A DNA stretch of 58,145 bases from Rhodopirellula bahusiensis. Its GTDB lineage: Bacteria; Planctomycetota; Planctomycetia; Pirellulales; Pirellulaceae. Made by a program: the position numbers and the translations under genes. Of the stretch, positions 45,820-55,735 are shown piece by piece. Where the stretch lies: positions 1 to 58,145 of the forward strand of contig NZ_NIZW01000038.1 of NCBI RefSeq assembly GCF_002727185.1, written 5' to 3'. Below the pieces are notes generated by a model. The model did no database searches. It saw nothing but the letters and a program-made list of their open reading frames with translations, and was not told the DNA's origin. Each line of letters opens with the position of its first letter. Positions within the stretch are counted from its first letter, which is position 1.

Positions 45820-48377
45820 GCTGCCGCTCCCGATGTTCGGTAGAACCGATTGCTCAGCAATTGCTCGGCGAGGAACACAACCACCGCCAACAACATCATC
45901 GGTCCGTGCAGCGAAACCGGAGGCGATCCGCCGACGCGGCCTCGGATCGACAATTGCTCTCCGGAATCCGATGAAATCCATTGTTCGGCACCGAACCGCT
46001 GGTCCATCTCAGTCGCGGTCACCCGATCGTCCAGCGACCAAACAGGATCCAAGTTCGTCGAATAGCCGCCCCAATAGCCGGGCCCACGCAAGAACGTTGT
46101 TCCAACTTCGTTCGTTTCGGTGAACACGCCCCCACGCTCGGCAACGTCCACTTCGCTGATAACCACTTCACCATTGGACTCCCTGGCTTCCGTCATAGGC
46201 GGGTACAGTCGCACGCTGAGTTCTGCGATCGCTTCGGCCGACAGCTTCGAAACGCCAATGGCTTGGTTCGCAGCATCACTCTCGGGGACCAAAGCGGTTG
46301 CCCCCACCGACACCGTCATCGCTTGATCAGAAACCCCGGTCGCCCATTGCATCAGACCACGCCAAGTGACGAACGCGGGCCAAGCATCCGCGGCGCTGAA
46401 CAATTGGTTCCATGATCTTGTTTCCTTGGACAATGCAGGCAGCGGGGTGGTCAACACCGCGACGCGGCCATTCTTTCCCTTGGGTTCATTCGGCTCAATT
46501 GACCTCGCCAAAATTGCACCGTGCTGATTCCCCGCGTACTGAACCAATGACTGCCAACCGGCGCCCGTCGTGGGCTCCGTTTGCCAGTAGCGATTGACTC
46601 GAAACGAGCTCCACGAGGGTTGATCATCCAATTGAACCAGCGGTCGCAGAATAGGGTGCGAAGGCGATCGCACTTCCCAAAAAGTACCGGGCGAGGGCAC
46701 TCGCCACGATCGGATCAATCGCGGCAACAACCGATCGGTCGCTGGCGAGCCATCAGTGGCCATGTTTGATTTCGCGACGCCCAAAACTTCCGTGGACGGC
46801 CCCAACATCATCACCACACCACCGCCACGAAGAGACAACTCGATCAGTTGATCCACCGAATTCTTTGACAGGCCGGTTCCTGAAACAACAGACTGAGATG
46901 CGGCATCAATTTGGATCGGTGGGTCAATCATCGCGACCGCATCGATCAGCTGCCAATCAACCGCTGACAAATCAGAGTACGCCACACCGGCAACACGAAA
47001 ACCCGCTCCATCATCGTCCGGCGCTTTTGGGGCCGTCAGAGCACTTCCCAGCAAATTACGTTCATCAGCGTCGGCTCCCACCAACAGCACTCGTGGAGGC
47101 ACCGGAATGCTGAGCGTCAAGTAACGCCGATCGTCCCAATCGAACGCGTCATCGCCAACGAGTTCAACCACCGCGTGATGAGTTCCTAAATCCAACGGTG
47201 GCAAGGTCATCACCACATTCGCGTTGGCTCCCGGAGCAACGGTCACCGAGGCTCGGTCGACGCCACGAAGCCTTGGCAGCACCAAATCGCCATCGCGAAT
47301 GACGGGCAACGACGGGTCGCGTTCATACAAACTCAATTGCACCGTCACGTTGAGGGACTGACCTTCGCTCGATGATGTCGATTCCATTCCAACCGAAACC
47401 GAGATTGGGATGGAGACCCCCGGCGCCGGTGCCACATCAACCAACTTCGGCGAGGACAAAAAGCGATTGATCTGATTGCTCTCTGCGGCATCGGCTTTGC
47501 CATTCCCCATCGCATCGACTTGCAACATTGAGATCGCAACGTCTTCCGGTTGCATCGCGGGCGTTTGCGCAGACGGCTTCCACGACGCCGCGTTCCAATC
47601 CGATACCACAACCAATTGCTTGCCCGGCAAATCGCTGGAACGCAACAACTCGATCGCTGCGTCCATGCGTTCTTGAACAGGCAACGGATTGGCGAGCGGT
47701 TTCATTTGAGACAAACGCAATCGTGCCGACGCGGAATCCAGTGCAAACCCGATCGGCGTCGCGGAACGATCCAGCACCGTCAAGCGACTCCCTTCGGGCA
47801 ATCGTTCAATCACCGTCGCCGCTTCGCGGATTGCCTGCTCCAAACGACTGATACTGGTTCCGTTTGAACTCGCAATCAATCGCTTGGACGAGGGGCCATT
47901 GTCAATCAACAACGCCATGGCGACAGGTTGCTCGTTGCCTTCTGATAGATCACCCGATGTCGCCCAAGTTCGTGTCCCAAGGAACAACGAACCGAGCAGG
48001 GCGACCACGCCTGCCACCGCCACGCCGACGGCCAACGACCGCCCCATCCCACGGGCAACCGCGACGCTGGCCAAAATCAAAAAACCGACTCCGGTCAGCC
48101 CCATCAGACCGACGGTCCACCACGTCGATGACAAAGCCGAATCGATGTGCGGCCGAGCCAAAGCAACCGCCAAGGCGATGACCGCCAACACTCGAAGTGC
48201 CAGCAACCACCAACGCCGGATTCGCAACCGACTGCGCTGCGAGGTCAACTTAGGACGCAGAAACTGAACACCCGGAAACACAACGCGTTGCGGTTCACGG
48301 CGAGCCAGCAGGTGCAATGCAATCGGCACCACCGCTGCCAGCGTTCCGAGAATCAGCGTTGCGTTGAAGAACGTCAC
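45816..48377 (-). CDS. BatA-like membrane protein
   Basis: This 853-residue protein opens with the BatA/aerotolerance N-terminal domain: two helices around LHLLARREPQRVVFPGVQFL and LRIRRWWLLALRVLAVIALAV. More helices lie at about 87-105 and 115-135. A VWA-like region (about 150-290) and a large extracytoplasmic part follow, with one C-terminal helix. Start is a GTG overlapping the stop of the esterase gene; its stop overlaps the next gene. Together the two proteins probably form a membrane complex. Confidence 0.86.
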   Translation of the reverse strand: MTFFNATLILGTLAAVVPIALHLLARREPQRVVFPGVQFLRPKLTSQRSRLRIRRWWLLALRVLAVIALAVALARPHIDSALSSTWWTVGLMGLTGVGFLILASVAVARGMGRSLAVGVAVAGVVALLGSLFLGTRTWATSGDLSEGNEQPVAMALLIDNGPSSKRLIASSNGTSISRLEQAIREAATVIERLPEGSRLTVLDRSATPIGFALDSASARLRLSQMKPLANPLPVQERMDAAIELLRSSDLPGKQLVVVSDWNAASWKPSAQTPAMQPEDVAISMLQVDAMGNGKADAAESNQINRFLSSPKLVDVAPAPGVSIPISVSVGMESTSSSEGQSLNVTVQLSLYERDPSLPVIRDGDLVLPRLRGVDRASVTVAPGANANVVMTLPPLDLGTHHAVVELVGDDAFDWDDRRYLTLSIPVPPRVLLVGADADERNLLGSALTAPKAPDDDGAGFRVAGVAYSDLSAVDWQLIDAVAMIDPPIQIDAASQSVVSGTGLSKNSVDQLIELSLRGGGVVMMLGPSTEVLGVAKSNMATDGSPATDRLLPRLIRSWRVPSPGTFWEVRSPSHPILRPLVQLDDQPSWSSFRVNRYWQTEPTTGAGWQSLVQYAGNQHGAILARSIEPNEPKGKNGRVAVLTTPLPALSKETRSWNQLFSAADAWPAFVTWRGLMQWATGVSDQAMTVSVGATALVPESDAANQAIGVSKLSAEAIAELSVRLYPPMTEARESNGEVVISEVDVAERGGVFTETNEVGTTFLRGPGYWGGYSTNLDPVWSLDDRVTATEMDQRFGAEQWISSDSGEQLSIRGRVGGSPPVSLHGPMMLLAVVVFLAEQLLSNRFYRTSGAAA

Positions 48378-49177
48378 TTGCGATCCGTCAAATCAAGAAT
48401 CCATTGGGCCAAATGGTCCAGCGTCCCCGCTTCAATCGTGTGTGGCCCTTGGAATGCGAGGAACTCCCATTCCTCGGCTTCTTCGTGCAACGTGTCCGCC
48501 AAAGTCGCCGCACTCGAAAACGGAAGGACTTGATCCACCGTGCCATGCGACTGCAGAACTCGCGTCGCTTTCAATCGGCCGATTCCCGACTTCGATGCGG
48601 CTTCAATCCACTGCGGACCACACACCAACGTGCCTGAGAATTGAACCAAGACGTCCGGCGGCGGAATGTCCCCGGTCAGCGCCGCGTTCATGGTCACCAT
48701 CGCACCCTGTGAGAAGCCACCCAACACGTACGGCCGAGTCCCCTCGACACTCGTTGCCGACGAATCAGATGCAGGCGGGTCCGCGGGCATGCTGTTCAAG
48801 ACAGCCTTGACGGTTGACACCAGTTGGCCGCTGGCGGCTTCGATCCCGGGCGGAGTCTGGTCGTGCAACTGATCGAACTGGGATGTCTGCAGCAACTGCT
48901 GAAGCGAAGCCATGTTGAGCGGCCACCACGCTCGGCCACCGGGCATGCCTTGATCGGCCAAATCACCGGGCGCGACCGGATAGACAAACCGAACCGCCTC
49001 TGCCGCATCGCCAAGTTTACTGATCAGGTAATCCGTCAAACCGACCAAGTCGTCTCCGGAAGCCCCGTAGCCGTGACAAAGAATGACCGGCAACCAAGGC
49101 TCGTCGGAGCCATCCACCACGGTGCAAGCGAGATCGCCGAATGACGATTCATGAAAAGATTTCTTGGGAGTGTTCAT
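48374..49177 (-). CDS. Phospholipase/carboxylesterase-family alpha/beta hydrolase
   Basis: This 267-residue enzyme has the carboxylesterase/acyl-protein-thioesterase pattern: ILCHGYGASGDDL near the start, nucleophile Ser in GGFSQGAMVTMN at about residue 160, Asp in HGTVDQVLPF and His in GPHTIEAG. Predicted to act in the cytoplasm, as no signal peptide is seen. It heads the operon with the BatA-like and VWA genes, with four-base overlaps throughout. Confidence 0.88.
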   Translation of the reverse strand: MNTPKKSFHESSFGDLACTVVDGSDEPWLPVILCHGYGASGDDLVGLTDYLISKLGDAAEAVRFVYPVAPGDLADQGMPGGRAWWPLNMASLQQLLQTSQFDQLHDQTPPGIEAASGQLVSTVKAVLNSMPADPPASDSSATSVEGTRPYVLGGFSQGAMVTMNAALTGDIPPPDVLVQFSGTLVCGPQWIEAASKSGIGRLKATRVLQSHGTVDQVLPFSSAATLADTLHEEAEEWEFLAFQGPHTIEAGTLDHLAQWILDLTDRK

Positions 49178-49350
49178 GCCTCCCAGGATAGTGAGTGGGC
49201 GGCGGTTGAGTCAGCCCAGAAGCAAATCGAACCACCGGCCCAATCGATCGTTTGAGAGCCCGCTGAATGACTGTCTCGAATCATTCAGCGAAACTCGCGT
49301 CATCAATCGCAATTGGGACAGTGGTTCGAAGTTGCTCAACTCGTTGCCGG

Positions 49351-51438
49351 TTAACTGGAGGTCGGCATCCCGAGCTGACGCATCTTTCGATACAAATTTG
49401 ATCGATGCAAACCAAGCTTGCCGGCCGCTTCGGTCATGTTGCCACCACAAGAGGCAATCAAACGCTCAATGTGCTGAACTTGAAACTCTCGCGTGGCCGA
49501 GTTCAGGTTGCCGTCCGCATCATCCAACATCGGCATGTCCACCGACTTGCGAGTCGTTGAAGGCGACATCATCAAATCGCTCGACTCAACAACATCCGTC
49601 GTGGTCAGATAACAAATTCGCTCGACTGTATTACGCAGTTCCCGCACATTGCCTGGCCAATCATGCGACAGCATCGCATCCCGAGCACTGGCTGCGAACG
49701 TTGGAACCGCACGACCAATTTGCCGACAGAAATCGGCCAAGAAATGCTCGGCCAACTCCATCACATCGTCACCCCGATGCGACAACGGCGGCAACGTCAA
49801 CGACACGACGTTCAAACGAAAGAACAAGTCTTCTCGGAACCGCTTTGCCGAGATCAGCTCCTGCAACGGTTGATTGGTCGCCGCGATCACACGAACATCA
49901 ACGGGAATCGAACGCGACCCGCCAACTCGAGCGACGACTTTCTCTTCCAACACACGCAGCAACTTGGCTTGGCCACCGGCGCTCATGTCGCCAACTTCGT
50001 CCAAGAACAATGTGCCACCGTTGGCCAGTTCAAACTTGCCGACTCGAGTGTCCGAAGCGTCCGTGAACGCACCTTTCTCGTGCCCGAACAATTCGCTCTC
50101 GAGCAGCGTTTCCACCAAAGCGGCGCAGTTGACCGCGACAAACGGGCCATTGCGACGTTCGCTCTGATAGTGAATATGTTGCGCCAAAACTTCTTTGCCC
50201 GTTCCGTTGCTTCCCAGCACCAGAACGCTGAGATCTGTCGGAGCCACCTTTGTGGCGTTGCGGCGGATTTCCTGGATGGATTGATGATTGCCGATCAACG
50301 GCTTGGACTGCGCCGCTTGTTCAACCAATCGATCGCGAGTCTCCGTCAAGTCGGTCCGCGTCCGATACGAATCGATCGCGATCGACGCGTGCATCGCCAA
50401 CTCGGTCAACGTTCGAACATCCGCTGCATCAAAGCTCTCGTTGCGATGATCGCCCGGACGCGCGTTGATGCCTTCGAAGACACCGATGACTTGATCACGA
50501 GCGTTGACCATCGGCACGGCCAACAACGATCTCGTCGTGAAGTTTTGAGCTTGGTCAATGCGTCGGTTGACGCGACCTTCATCCGTCCCGCCCGCCGACC
50601 ACCATCGCGGACTGCCACTGTGCAGGGCTTCGCCAACGATCCCGGCGTTGTCTTCGACTTCCAGAACACCGCCCTCGATGCCGATGGCCGGGCGGCCGAT
50701 CAACTTCTTCGTTCGTTTGTCCCATAGGAAAATGGTGGCGCGTTCGCAGTTCAAAACTTCGCAGGCACAATCGGCCATCGAAGCCAGCAACTGTTCGTCG
50801 CTATCCAACTGCTGCCACTCCGCAGCATGCTGCAGCATCTTGGAGGTTTGCCACAACCGCCGAGCGTCGTTTTGATGATTGCGTTGCAACCACAAAAATC
50901 GTCCCACCGCGGTCGCCAACATCTTCAAACTGCTGGAATCAGCCGGCTTGCCGTCGATCGACAGAACAATCGCATCGCTGCCGATGCCTGGCAAAATATC
51001 TTGGCTCGATCCGAGGCTGTCCGAACCGGATTCCTTCCTCGCCGAAGTGGCCATGTCGGCCCCCGGTGCGACGGGGATGCTCAATGCCGCAAAACCATCG
51101 GCGGTGACGAATTGATCGTCCGCGCCAGCTTGGCTGGCCAAAGATTCCGCTTGTCCCCAACGTTCTCCGGTCCAAAATGTCGGCTGCCAACGATCTTGGA
51201 TCTGGCTGACCACGCCGCCGCGAAGCGATGCTTGATTTCCAAACAACCCCAGCAGAACTGGCAAAAAAGAAGACAGTGCATTGCCGTGCGTCATCGTCGC
51301 CTCCGAACTTGCGGAGTGAACATGCGGGGGCAAAACAGATTGCGACCGATCCATGGTTGAATTTGCTTTGACGACATTGGGGGAGGAATAACCAATCACG
51401 CTTTGGTGCCCAGAGAAGAACGTCGGCTTGTCGGTCAT
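49351..51438 (-). CDS. GAF-domain sigma-54-dependent transcriptional activator
   Basis: This 695-residue regulator has an FHA-less N-terminus (1-210), a GAF domain (about 215-360), a sigma-54 AAA+ domain (about 375-620) and a Fis-type HTH tail ([20 protein letters not shown]). Walker A is GSNGTGKE and Walker [12 protein letters not shown]. The sigma-54-contacting loop reads GAFTDA instead of GAFTGA (about residues 456-461). The ATG at 51438 is chosen because upstream codons overlap fabI's start region. It is divergent from fabI with 64 bases between. The ligand of the GAF domain is unknown. Confidence 0.9.
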   Translation of the reverse strand: MTDKPTFFSGHQSVIGYSSPNVVKANSTMDRSQSVLPPHVHSASSEATMTHGNALSSFLPVLLGLFGNQASLRGGVVSQIQDRWQPTFWTGERWGQAESLASQAGADDQFVTADGFAALSIPVAPGADMATSARKESGSDSLGSSQDILPGIGSDAIVLSIDGKPADSSSLKMLATAVGRFLWLQRNHQNDARRLWQTSKMLQHAAEWQQLDSDEQLLASMADCACEVLNCERATIFLWDKRTKKLIGRPAIGIEGGVLEVEDNAGIVGEALHSGSPRWWSAGGTDEGRVNRRIDQAQNFTTRSLLAVPMVNARDQVIGVFEGINARPGDHRNESFDAADVRTLTELAMHASIAIDSYRTRTDLTETRDRLVEQAAQSKPLIGNHQSIQEIRRNATKVAPTDLSVLVLGSNGTGKEVLAQHIHYQSERRNGPFVAVNCAALVETLLESELFGHEKGAFTDASDTRVGKFELANGGTLFLDEVGDMSAGGQAKLLRVLEEKVVARVGGSRSIPVDVRVIAATNQPLQELISAKRFREDLFFRLNVVSLTLPPLSHRGDDVMELAEHFLADFCRQIGRAVPTFAASARDAMLSHDWPGNVRELRNTVERICYLTTTDVVESSDLMMSPSTTRKSVDMPMLDDADGNLNSATREFQVQHIERLIASCGGNMTEAAGKLGLHRSNLYRKMRQLGMPTSS

Positions 51439-51502
51439 GGAAACCGCCGCGATGATGTTCACCGCTGGACAATCAAATAGAACTAAGCCGAAAAGGTTGA
51501 AG

Positions 51503-52327
51503 ATGCAATTTGAAGGAAAAAAGGGTCTGATCATTGGGGTCGCGAACGACCATTCGATCGCATGGGCGATCGCTCAGGAGATCCTGAACCACGGTGGTAA
51601 ATGCGGATTCACCCACCTTCCCGACCGTGCAGACGACGAAAAACAACGCAATCGTCGCCGAGTTGCCAAATTGACAGATCCAGAAGATGGCGCGGAATTC
51701 CTGCTACCCATGGACGCGAATAACGACGACGACATCCGCACGGTTTTTGAACACACCGAGAAAACCTTCGGGAAAATTGACTTTTTGCTGCATTCGATCG
51801 CCTTCGCCGACCGGGACGACCTGGGCCGCGAAACGATGCACACCTCGCGTCCTGGCTTTAAATTGGCCATGGAATCCAGCGTTTACTCGCTGCTGGCAGT
51901 CACCTCCGCCGCCGAACCGATCATGAACCAAGGCGGTTCCGTGCTGACAATGACCTACTACGGCGGCGAAAAGTGCGTCCCTGGCTACAACGTCATGGGA
52001 GTCTGCAAAGCCGCTCTGGACGCCTCGATGCGTTACCTGGCGTTCGACATGGGTGCCCGCGGAGTCCGCGTCAACGCTCTGTCCGCCGGCCCCATTCGAA
52101 CCCTGGCCGGACGCGCCGCGGGTGTCGAAGAGATGCTGACCATGTACGAACACATGGCACCGATGGGCCGCAACGTGACCCACGAAGAAGTCGGAAAATC
52201 TGGCGCCTTCCTGCTCAGCGACGCCAGCTCCGGAATTAGCGGCGAAATCCTGCACGTCGACGGTGGCTACCACGCCATGGGCAGCCCCGGCCGACTGCTC
52301 GACGAAATCAAAAAGCAAACGAAGTAG
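51503..52327 (+). CDS. fabI: Enoyl-[acyl-carrier-protein] reductase (FabI type)
   Basis: This 274-residue SDR-fold enzyme reduces enoyl-ACP with NADH in fatty acid synthesis. It begins with [20 protein letters not shown], the FabI variant of the Rossmann motif. The catalytic Tyr-x6-Lys is in [19 protein letters not shown], and the other conserved Tyr is in [13 protein letters not shown]. The start at 51503 is chosen because it begins just before the Rossmann strand. It shares a short region with the divergent sigma-54 activator. Confidence 0.95.
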   Translation: MQFEGKKGLIIGVANDHSIAWAIAQEILNHGGKCGFTHLPDRADDEKQRNRRRVAKLTDPEDGAEFLLPMDANNDDDIRTVFEHTEKTFGKIDFLLHSIAFADRDDLGRETMHTSRPGFKLAMESSVYSLLAVTSAAEPIMNQGGSVLTMTYYGGEKCVPGYNVMGVCKAALDASMRYLAFDMGARGVRVNALSAGPIRTLAGRAAGVEEMLTMYEHMAPMGRNVTHEEVGKSGAFLLSDASSGISGEILHVDGGYHAMGSPGRLLDEIKKQTK

Positions 52328-52377
52328 CTCCTAGCTAACTGCTAACTGCTCCCCCACCCCATCCCCAAGGACTGACC

Positions 52378-52971
52378 ATGGTTCGCACCGCTTCGACGAT
52401 GATGCCACTGGGCACCGCCGCGCCTGACTTTTCGTTGCCCGAAACCGATGGCGAAACGGTTTCCCTGGCCGACTTCAAAGATCACAAGGCCCTGCTGGTC
52501 ATCTTTCTTTGCAACCACTGCCCCTACGTCAAACACGTCGCCGAGCAACTCAAGTTGCTGACCGATGAATACATGCAACATGGTGTCGGCGTTGTCGGCA
52601 TCAACAGCAATGACATCGAGAAGTACGCCGATGATGACTTCGACGCCATGAAAGCCGAAAAGGAATCTCGCGGCTACGCGTTTCCTTATGCCTTGGACGA
52701 AGACCAATCGGTCGCCGTCGCCTACGGAGCGGCATGCACGCCGGACTTCTTCTTGTTCGATGGCGATCACAAACTGACCTATCGCGGACAGCTTGATGCC
52801 AGCCGTCCCAAGTCTGACTTGCCCGTCACCGGAGCGGACCTGCGTGCGGCACTCGACGAAACCATCGCGGGTCGCTCGCCCAAAGCCGAGCAACGTCCCT
52901 CGATCGGTTGCAACATCAAGTGGAAAGAAGGCAAAGAGCCGACCTACTTCGATCCCAACGGCACCGCGTGA
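52378..52971 (+). CDS. Thioredoxin-like/AhpC-TSA family redoxin
   Basis: This 197-residue protein has a thioredoxin fold of the AhpC/TSA type: APDFSLPETDGETVSLADFK, then the active-site region FLCNHCPYVKH with a C-x2-C pair, and a cis-Pro region ACTPDFFLFD. No signal peptide is seen, so it is probably cytoplasmic. Related proteins are common in planctomycetes and marine bacteria; their partner is not established. It overlaps the GTG start of the glycerate kinase gene by four bases. Confidence 0.87.
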   Translation: MVRTASTMMPLGTAAPDFSLPETDGETVSLADFKDHKALLVIFLCNHCPYVKHVAEQLKLLTDEYMQHGVGVVGINSNDIEKYADDDFDAMKAEKESRGYAFPYALDEDQSVAVAYGAACTPDFFLFDGDHKLTYRGQLDASRPKSDLPVTGADLRAALDETIAGRSPKAEQRPSIGCNIKWKEGKEPTYFDPNGTA

Positions 52972-54383
52972 ACTCGATGACTCCCGGAACGCTTTTGACC
53001 GACGCCCAAGCCATGTTCTCGCATGGCGTCGTAGCGGTTCTGGGAGACCGGCTGATCATGGATTCGGTTTCGTTTGACGAGACCGCCATGCTGGTCGCCG
53101 ACCACGTGATCCGCAAAGACTCCTTTGATCGCATTGTCGTCGTCGGTGCTGGCAAAGCATCCGCGGCGATGGCTGCGGGGTTGTCGAAAGTCATCCGGAC
53201 CAAACTGACCAGCAGAGACGGTCAGGACTTTCCCATCATCGGACACGTCAATGTGCCCGAAGGATGTCACCGCGATCTGCCGGGCATCACGATTCGAGAA
53301 GCCCGACCGGCAGGAGTCAACGAGCCCACCGTTGCCGCCATTCAAGGCACCGATCGGATCCTCCAACTGGTCGCGGACGCCGGCCCTCGCGACTTGGTGA
53401 TTGGCCTGATCTCGGGTGGCGGCAGCGCGCTCCTCTGCCGACCATCGCCCGGCATTTCGCTGGACGACAAACTGACCGTGACACGTTGGCTCAGCTCACA
53501 CGGTGCCGACATCGTGGCTCTCAACACGGTCCGCAAACACCTCAGCGAAGTCAAAGGCGGTGGACTCCTGCGAGCCAACCAGGCCGGCCAGTTTCTCACC
53601 CTCGTGCTCTCGGATGTCCTCGGCGATCCACTCGACCTGATCGCATCTGGACCGACCGTCCCCGACACTTCCACGGCGACGGATGCGCTGACTGTCCTGG
53701 ACCAGTTTGATCCCGACCACCAACTGCCCGCGGTCGTTCGTGAACACCTACAAAGAGCGGCCGATCACCCCGCACCCTCGATCGACGCTTCCGAACATTC
53801 CACGTTTGTGCTTGGCAACAACGCGGTCGCCGTCGACGCAGCCGGAATCACCGCGGAAGCCCTGGGTTACAACCACGTCATGCATTGCCATCGCCAATCC
53901 GAAGGCGACGCGGAAACTGTGGGCAGACACTTGGCCGACCTCACGCTCACAATGTTGCAAGCCGACCCGACCGTGCATCGACAAGACGCGTTCTTAAGCG
54001 GCGGCGAACCAACCGTCTCACTCGCGGACGCATCGATCCGAGGCGTCGGAGGCCGCAACGGACAACTCGTCCTGGCTGCCTACGCTCGACTGCTGGAACT
54101 GAATCTGCCCGACGATCAATGGTCACGACTCGCCATTCTGTCCGGCGGCACGGACGGCGAAGACGGCCCCAGCGACGCCGCGGGCGGGATGATCGACGGC
54201 AGCGTCCACCGGCGAATCGTTGAGCTCGGACTCGACGTCCACGACGCCTTGCGACGCAACGACTCGCACAGTTTCCTTCGCCAAGTCGGCGGGCTGCTCC
54301 TCACCGGCCCCACTGGCACGAACGTTTGCGACATCCGCATCGCTTTGGTTGACCATCCGAAACACCGTCGCCACCAACCCTGA
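52968..54383 (+). CDS. Glycerate 2-kinase, MOFRL family
   Basis: This 471-residue enzyme phosphorylates D-glycerate. The N-terminal domain (about 1-250) holds IVVVGAGKASAAMA and LVIGLISGGGSALLCRP; the C-terminal MOFRL domain (about 330-470) holds FLSGGEPTVSL, GGRNGQLVLAA and LSGGTDGEDGPSDAAGG. Start is taken as the GTG at 52968 overlapping the upstream stop; an ATG at 52977 is equally possible. It is the last gene before tRNA-Arg. Confidence 0.92.
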   Translation: MNSMTPGTLLTDAQAMFSHGVVAVLGDRLIMDSVSFDETAMLVADHVIRKDSFDRIVVVGAGKASAAMAAGLSKVIRTKLTSRDGQDFPIIGHVNVPEGCHRDLPGITIREARPAGVNEPTVAAIQGTDRILQLVADAGPRDLVIGLISGGGSALLCRPSPGISLDDKLTVTRWLSSHGADIVALNTVRKHLSEVKGGGLLRANQAGQFLTLVLSDVLGDPLDLIASGPTVPDTSTATDALTVLDQFDPDHQLPAVVREHLQRAADHPAPSIDASEHSTFVLGNNAVAVDAAGITAEALGYNHVMHCHRQSEGDAETVGRHLADLTLTMLQADPTVHRQDAFLSGGEPTVSLADASIRGVGGRNGQLVLAAYARLLELNLPDDQWSRLAILSGGTDGEDGPSDAAGGMIDGSVHRRIVELGLDVHDALRRNDSHSFLRQVGGLLLTGPTGTNVCDIRIALVDHPKHRRHQP

Positions 54384-54486
54384 CTTGCAGCCCCAACCCG
54401 CAGTGAAGGCCACGCGACAGTCATCTGTTGCAACCTCTCTCGATCCGTCACAATTGACTTCGTGAATGAGCCCCGCTCATCCACAC

Positions 54487-54560
54487 GCACCCGTGGCACA
54501 ATTGGATAGCGCGTCGGCCTCCGAAGCCGAAGGTTGTGGGTTCGAACCCCGCCGGGTGTA
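54487..54560 (+). tRNA. tRNA-Arg (anticodon CCG)
   Basis: All arms fold: acceptor GCACCCG/CGGGTGT, D arm GCAC/GCGC, anticodon arm TCGGC-CTCCGAA-GCCGA, and T arm GTGGG-TTCGAAC-CCCGC. The loop gives anticodon CCG, reading CGG codons. CCA is not encoded. It lies next to an integrase gene and is the likely insertion site of the element to its right. Confidence 0.95.
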
Positions 54561-54565
54561 CTACC

Positions 54566-54589
54566 CCATCTCTCCGCTTAGGGAGATGG
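54566..54589. terminator. Hairpin after tRNA-Arg
   Basis: CCATCTC and GAGATGG form a 7-base stem, extended by two more pairs, six bases after the tRNA. Only a weak T-run follows (GTTATTT), so a terminator role is plausible but not certain. Confidence 0.45.
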
Positions 54590-54691
54590 CGTTATTTGCA
54601 GGGTTTCGCGATTCTGGCTTTCGCCAAAAACCGGCCAAAATCCTCTCTGACCGGTAAAGACCGCCAAAATGCTGCCAATGGCAGGCGGCCC

Positions 54692-55192
54692 TCACCCCTT
54701 GGGCAGAACAATCGCCTTGTTGCGATTTCCACCCTCTGTCTCGTATCCATCCAACATGCCGACAAAGAAGTTGGCAATGCTCTTGCACTCGATGCTGTAC
54801 TCTCGCTTCAGCGTCTCTTTAATGTGCTTGTAGCTGATGGTTGTGGCCTTTGGATTCGCAGTCTGGTAATCGGCGAAGATCTTCTTCAACAACTTGCCCT
54901 TGGTCTCTTTCTTCACATAGTCGGTGTCTTCAATTTTGACCTCTGCCAATTCCGCGTCAGTGGGGTTTTCACTGGCAGCGAACAGGTCTTCAACCTTGCC
55001 CAGCTCCTCGAAGCTAGATTCCAGCAGAGCTGTAAGCTTCTCTATCTCGGCCTCGTTCTTTTCGTCGATCTCGTAAAGCTCAGCAAATTTGAGGCTGATA
55101 TCCATTCGCTTGGAATACGCATCGGAAAGCCTCTTTTTCAGATCGCGGAATTCTCGCAGCTCATCGATCGTAAATGCACGCTGTGTTTGCAA
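54692..55192 (-). CDS. Small acidic protein of unknown function, element-borne
   Basis: This 166-residue, mostly helical protein is rich in Glu and Lys, with likely coiled coil at about 10-75. The C-terminal part (about 110-155, YQTANPKATTISYKHIKETL) looks like a small folded domain. No known family recognised. It is divergent from the excisionase-like gene, with a repeat-bearing promoter region between. It may be a cargo gene or a regulator of the integrated element. Confidence 0.72.
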   Translation of the reverse strand: MQTQRAFTIDELREFRDLKKRLSDAYSKRMDISLKFAELYEIDEKNEAEIEKLTALLESSFEELGKVEDLFAASENPTDAELAEVKIEDTDYVKKETKGKLLKKIFADYQTANPKATTISYKHIKETLKREYSIECKSIANFFVGMLDGYETEGGNRNKAIVLPKG

Positions 55193-55247
55193 AATATTTT
55201 CTCCTCAGGAAGCACGTGTTTTACGCAGCGGAATGCAGTGCGAGCCC

Positions 55248-55432
55248 CTTTATGTCAATCTTTTCGCAGGCAACACCTTGACATAAAAGAAGGGTACTGT
55301 ACAATGCCCAGCACAACCGAAGGCAGGCAAACCCGACTAATTACCGACAATTATTGCCTTGCCAATCTGTTTCGTCAAGTTGTTTATCAACTTTCTTTTA
55401 AGTATTTCCTGAGGCCATCTTCTTTATGTCAA
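55248..55432. promoter_or_regulatory. Repeated CTTTATGTCAA words in divergent promoter region
   Basis: CTTTATGTCAA occurs at 55248-55258 and 55422-55432, and in reverse as TTGACATAAA at 55278-55287. The third copy sits inside a palindrome CATCTTCT...AGAAGATG. The reverse copy contains the -35 of the promoter listed separately. They could be binding sites for the excisionase or integrase arms. Confidence 0.6.
55278..55305 (+). promoter_or_regulatory. Consensus-like sigma-70 promoter
   Basis: TTGACA (55278-55283), a 16-base spacer and TACAAT (55300-55305). It points towards the excisionase-like gene and the integrase. The -35 box overlaps one copy of the repeated word. Confidence 0.6.
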
Positions 55433-55473
55433 GAAGATGCGACTCTATTCCCCTTGGATCGGAGAAATGAGAG

Positions 55474-55722
55474 ATGAAGGTATGCAAGTGCAGTTTGTGT
55501 GGATGCCATTTGAAGGAGAAAGATTGGAGCAACCGTCTTCAATATCGAGTTGATGAGGTCGCGGATGTGCTCGGCGTGTCAGTATCGATGGTGAAGACCT
55601 GGATCAGATCGAAGGCACTGGTGTCGTACACGATGGGAAAGGTGCGTTGCATCGCCAAAGAAGACGTAGAGCGTTTTGTCAACCAGCATCGTGCTGATGG
55701 CCCTTTCGATACAGCAGCCTGA
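55474..55722 (+). CDS. Excisionase-like helix-turn-helix protein
   Basis: This 82-residue protein has three or four Cys near the start (CKCSLCGCHL), perhaps a metal knuckle, then a MerR/excisionase winged helix: YRVDEVADVLGVSVSMVKTW and VRCIAKEDVERFVNQH. The position 13 bases before the integrase start fits an excisionase or integrase regulator. The start is supported by a purine-rich GGAGAAATGAGAG upstream. Confidence 0.82.
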   Translation: MKVCKCSLCGCHLKEKDWSNRLQYRVDEVADVLGVSVSMVKTWIRSKALVSYTMGKVRCIAKEDVERFVNQHRADGPFDTAA

Positions 55723-55735
55723 GGAGGAACTAATC

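Noticed and set aside
45820..45981. Upstream extension of the VWA membrane protein
   Set aside because: It overlaps the BatA-like gene by 166 bases; the GTG at 45819 gives a standard four-base overlap.
54536..55477. Plus-strand frame of 313 codons starting inside tRNA-Arg
   Set aside because: It begins in the tRNA, runs opposite the small acidic protein gene and crosses the repeat-bearing promoter region.
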